Below are positions 62,009 through 64,000 of a DNA stretch of 64,000 bases, piece after piece; the stretch's first letter is position 1, and each line of letters begins with the position of its first letter. The DNA lies in the NCBI GenBank assembly GCA_963763575.1, contig CAVXPD010000018.1, positions 248,001 through 312,000 on the forward strand. Reading direction: 5' to 3'. Origin of the DNA: Bog-473 sp963763575. Lineage in GTDB: Bacteria > Actinomycetota > Acidimicrobiia > Acidimicrobiales > RAAP-2. Below the pieces are notes generated by a model. The model worked only from the letters and a program-made list of their open reading frames with translations. It was not told the DNA's origin and ran no database searches. A program made the position numbers and the translations under genes.

Positions 62009-63844
62009 ATGACTGCGGAACAGCAGCTCGAACGGTCGGTTCTCGAAGGCAAAGAGCGAGATGAGCTCAACGCCATCGCCCAGGCCATGTCGCTCAAGAC
62101 GACGAGCCGGACGAAGAAAGCCGACATCATTGATCAGATCCTCGATGCCACCGGCGTGACCTCCGGGTCCGCCTCGGCCGCATCGAGCAACGGCGACGGC
62201 GACGCCGGGACCAACGGCGCGAGGCCCTCGCGCCGCTCGCGCGGTTCGACCGCGACGGCGACCGCCAACGCCACGGCCGGGTCCATCGACGGGCCGGGTG
62301 CCGCCCTCGCCACCGGCGCGGACACGCCGGCCGGCGACCCGGTGGGCTCCGGGCCGGGCACTCCCTCCGGCGCGGCCAATCCCGCGTCGGGTGCGGCCGC
62401 CCCGGTTGGCACCGCCTCGGTTGAGGCAGCCGGGACAGGCGACTCCGGGCCGGCCGTGTTCGTGGAGCCGCCCGACCTCGAGACCGGCAACGAGCCGGCG
62501 CCACGCCAGAACGGCCAGCAGAACCAGCAGCACTCCGGGCAGCAGAATCAGTCCGGCCAGGGCAACCGCAACCGCGGCAACCAGAACCAGAACCAGAACC
62601 GCCAGCCCGACGGCGAGGTCGGTAACCGCCGCAGCCGCCGGCGCCGCGGTCGTGAGCGGGGCCAGGGTGGCGAGCTCCAGGGCGGCGGCCAGGAGCAGCC
62701 CTACACGGGCGAGCTCGTCGAGGTGAAGGGCATGCTCGACCTGCGCGACGAGGGCTACGGGTTCCTGCGCTGCGAGGGTTACCTGCCCTCGTCCAAGGAC
62801 GTGTACGTCTCCATCAGCCAGGCCCGCAAGTTCGCGCTGCGGCGCGGCGACCACGTCGAGGGCGCATGCCGTCCGGCGTCGAACAACGAGAAGTACCCGG
62901 CCCTGCTGCGCATCGACTCGATCTCCGGTCTCGATCCCGAGGTGGCGCGCAACCGGCCCAAGTTCGAAGACCTGACGCCGCTGTTCCCCGACTCGCGGCT
63001 CAACCTCGAGATGCCCGGAGACAAGGACAACCTGACGGCGCGCATCGTGGACCTGCTCTCGCCGATCGGCAAGGGGCAGCGCGGCATGATCGTGTCGCCC
63101 CCCAAGGCCGGCAAGACGACGGTCATGAAGCAGATCGCGCACTCCATCGAGGCGAACAACCCCGACGTGCACCTCATGGTCCTACTCGTCGACGAGCGGC
63201 CCGAAGAGGTGACCGACATGCGTCGCACGGTGAAGGGCGAGGTCATCGCCTCGACGTTCGACCGCCCGTCGGAGGAGCACACGCAGGTGGCCGAGCTCGC
63301 GATCGAGCGGGCCAAGCGCCTCGTCGAGATGGGCAGGGACGTCGTCATCATCCTCGACGGCATCACCCGCCTGGCCCGGGCCTACAACCTGGCTGCGCCG
63401 GCCACCGGCCGCATCATGTCCGGTGGTGTCGACTCGGGTGCGCTCTACCCGCCGAAGAAGTTCTTCGGTGCGGCCCGCAACATTGAAGAGGGCGGCTCGC
63501 TGACCATCCTGGCCAGTGCGCTCGTCGAGACCGGTTCCAAGATGGACGAGGTCATCTTCGAGGAGTTCAAGGGCACCGGCAACATGGAGCTGCGGCTCGA
63601 CCGCCGGCTCTCGGAGCGCCGCCTCTACCCGGCCATCGACGTCAACGCCAGCTCGACCCGCCACGAGGAGCTGCTCTTCGAGCGGGGTCAGCTGCAGCAG
63701 GTCTGGAAGCTGCGCCGGGTGCTCAACGCCCTCGCCAGCGACGGCAAGGACGCCGCCGGCCTCGAGCTGCTGATGGACAAGATCCGCACCACGACGAGCA
63801 ACGACGAGTTCCTCGCCGAGATCGCCAAGGGCCCCGGCACCTGA
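62009..63844 (+). CDS. rho: Transcription termination factor Rho
   Basis: A 611-residue hexameric RNA helicase/ATPase. Rho_N (LNAIAQAMSLKTTSRTKKAD, about residues 15-50) is followed by a low-complexity insert of about 170 residues rich in Gly/Ala, then Gln/Asn and Arg (NQQHSGQQNQSGQGNRNRGN). The cold-shock-like RNA domain (RDEGYGFLRCEGYLPSSKDV) follows. Walker A is SPPKAGKTTVMKQIA and Walker B lies at DVVIILDGITRLARAY; FKGTGNMELRLDRRLSERRL ends the ATPase core. Inserts like this are typical in actinobacterial Rho. AGGAG precedes the ATG. rpmE follows. Confidence 0.97.
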   Translation: MTAEQQLERSVLEGKERDELNAIAQAMSLKTTSRTKKADIIDQILDATGVTSGSASAASSNGDGDAGTNGARPSRRSRGSTATATANATAGSIDGPGAALATGADTPAGDPVGSGPGTPSGAANPASGAAAPVGTASVEAAGTGDSGPAVFVEPPDLETGNEPAPRQNGQQNQQHSGQQNQSGQGNRNRGNQNQNQNRQPDGEVGNRRSRRRRGRERGQGGELQGGGQEQPYTGELVEVKGMLDLRDEGYGFLRCEGYLPSSKDVYVSISQARKFALRRGDHVEGACRPASNNEKYPALLRIDSISGLDPEVARNRPKFEDLTPLFPDSRLNLEMPGDKDNLTARIVDLLSPIGKGQRGMIVSPPKAGKTTVMKQIAHSIEANNPDVHLMVLLVDERPEEVTDMRRTVKGEVIASTFDRPSEEHTQVAELAIERAKRLVEMGRDVVIILDGITRLARAYNLAAPATGRIMSGGVDSGALYPPKKFFGAARNIEEGGSLTILASALVETGSKMDEVIFEEFKGTGNMELRLDRRLSERRLYPAIDVNASSTRHEELLFERGQLQQVWKLRRVLNALASDGKDAAGLELLMDKIRTTTSNDEFLAEIAKGPGT

Positions 63845-63897
63845 TCGCAGGCGTGAGGCGACCCCTACACTGATCGACTGATTCGACTGGAGACCCC

Positions 63898-64000
63898 ATG
63901 AAGACCGACATCCACCCCGACTACGTAGAAGCCACGGTCCGGTGCTCGTGCGGCAACACGTTCACGACGCACTCGACCAAGGCCGACCTCCACGTCGAGC
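63898..64000 (+). CDS. rpmE: Ribosomal protein L31, cut by window edge
   Basis: The ATG at 63898 follows CTGGAGA. The 34 visible codons begin MKTDIHPDYVEATVRCSCGN, with the CxC of the zinc-binding form of L31. The rest lies beyond the right edge. The rho-rpmE order is normal for Actinobacteria. Confidence 0.92.
   Translation, partial: MKTDIHPDYVEATVRCSCGNTFTTHSTKADLHVE

Noticed and set aside
61499..63172. 557-codon minus-strand frame across thrC and rho
   Set aside because: Crosses two certain genes and has no recognisable content.

Overview
The window is high-GC DNA that reads like a member of the Actinomycetota, most likely an Acidimicrobiia-type lineage (inference). The evidence is the chromosomal order tRNA-Arg / lysA / hom / thrC / rho / rpmE at the right end, a DUF3151 gene, several F420-type enzyme families (LLM oxidoreductase, deazaflavin-dependent nitroreductase), a Rho with a long Gln/Asn/Arg-rich insert, and many GTG starts with apparently leaderless promoters.

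Layout. 1-3.1 kb: a left-truncated propeller-like gene, divergent from a compact three-gene cassette (879-3135) of proteins I cannot assign; one has a Glu-His repeat, two carry Ig-like folds and one is Cys-rich. 3.4-13.1 kb: housekeeping and small metabolic genes: Nudix, DUF3151, two hotdog thioesterases, a TetR/hydrolase pair, an AraC regulator with a compensated double frameshift, an ArsR-SRPBCC-PPOX-RibD-like run, a flavin reductase, a 14-TM drug exporter and a TlyA-type rRNA methyltransferase. 13.4-21 kb: three large secreted proteins, namely an acid-phosphatase-like protein, a four-fold repeat protein and a Tat-exported phospholipase C-like protein. 21.2-26.4 kb: a relic of tRNA-Arg, an ArsR-SRPBCC-DUF2182-DUF899 operon, a DUF998 membrane protein, a cupin and an alpha/beta hydrolase. 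26.5-31.4 kb: a minus-strand carbohydrate operon with two GT4 glycosyltransferases, a frameshifted alpha-barrel partner, a GH130 enzyme and a 43-residue basic peptide.

31.4-41 kb is a mobile, decaying region. It holds two small divergent genes, an IS3-like remnant, an Hsp20 gene facing its probable winged-helix repressor across a palindrome-rich promoter, an intact IS256-type element with a 9-bp target duplication, and a secreted LamG-like gene broken by an IS21 element that is itself interrupted by an IS3 element. 41.5-49.6 kb: an LLM oxidoreductase, small membrane proteins, a PAP2 phosphatase, an F420-type nitroreductase, a metallo-beta-lactamase protein, a methyltransferase and an acyl-CoA thioesterase. 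49.8-51.7 kb: an IS110 transposase beside a decapitated TPR gene. 51.7-57.4 kb: a four-gene oxidative cluster (P450, methyltransferase/AhpD fusion, OsmC, flavin monooxygenase) with a divergent TetR gene and a perfect palindrome between them. 57.6-64 kb: tRNA-Arg(CCG), then the Asp-family amino acid genes, rho and the start of rpmE.

The core parts (3.4-13, 57-64 kb) look stable. The accessory parts carry most of the unusual signals: the unassigned cassette, the nested insertions, the tRNA-Arg relic with the short repeats resembling its 3' end, and four independent frameshifts.
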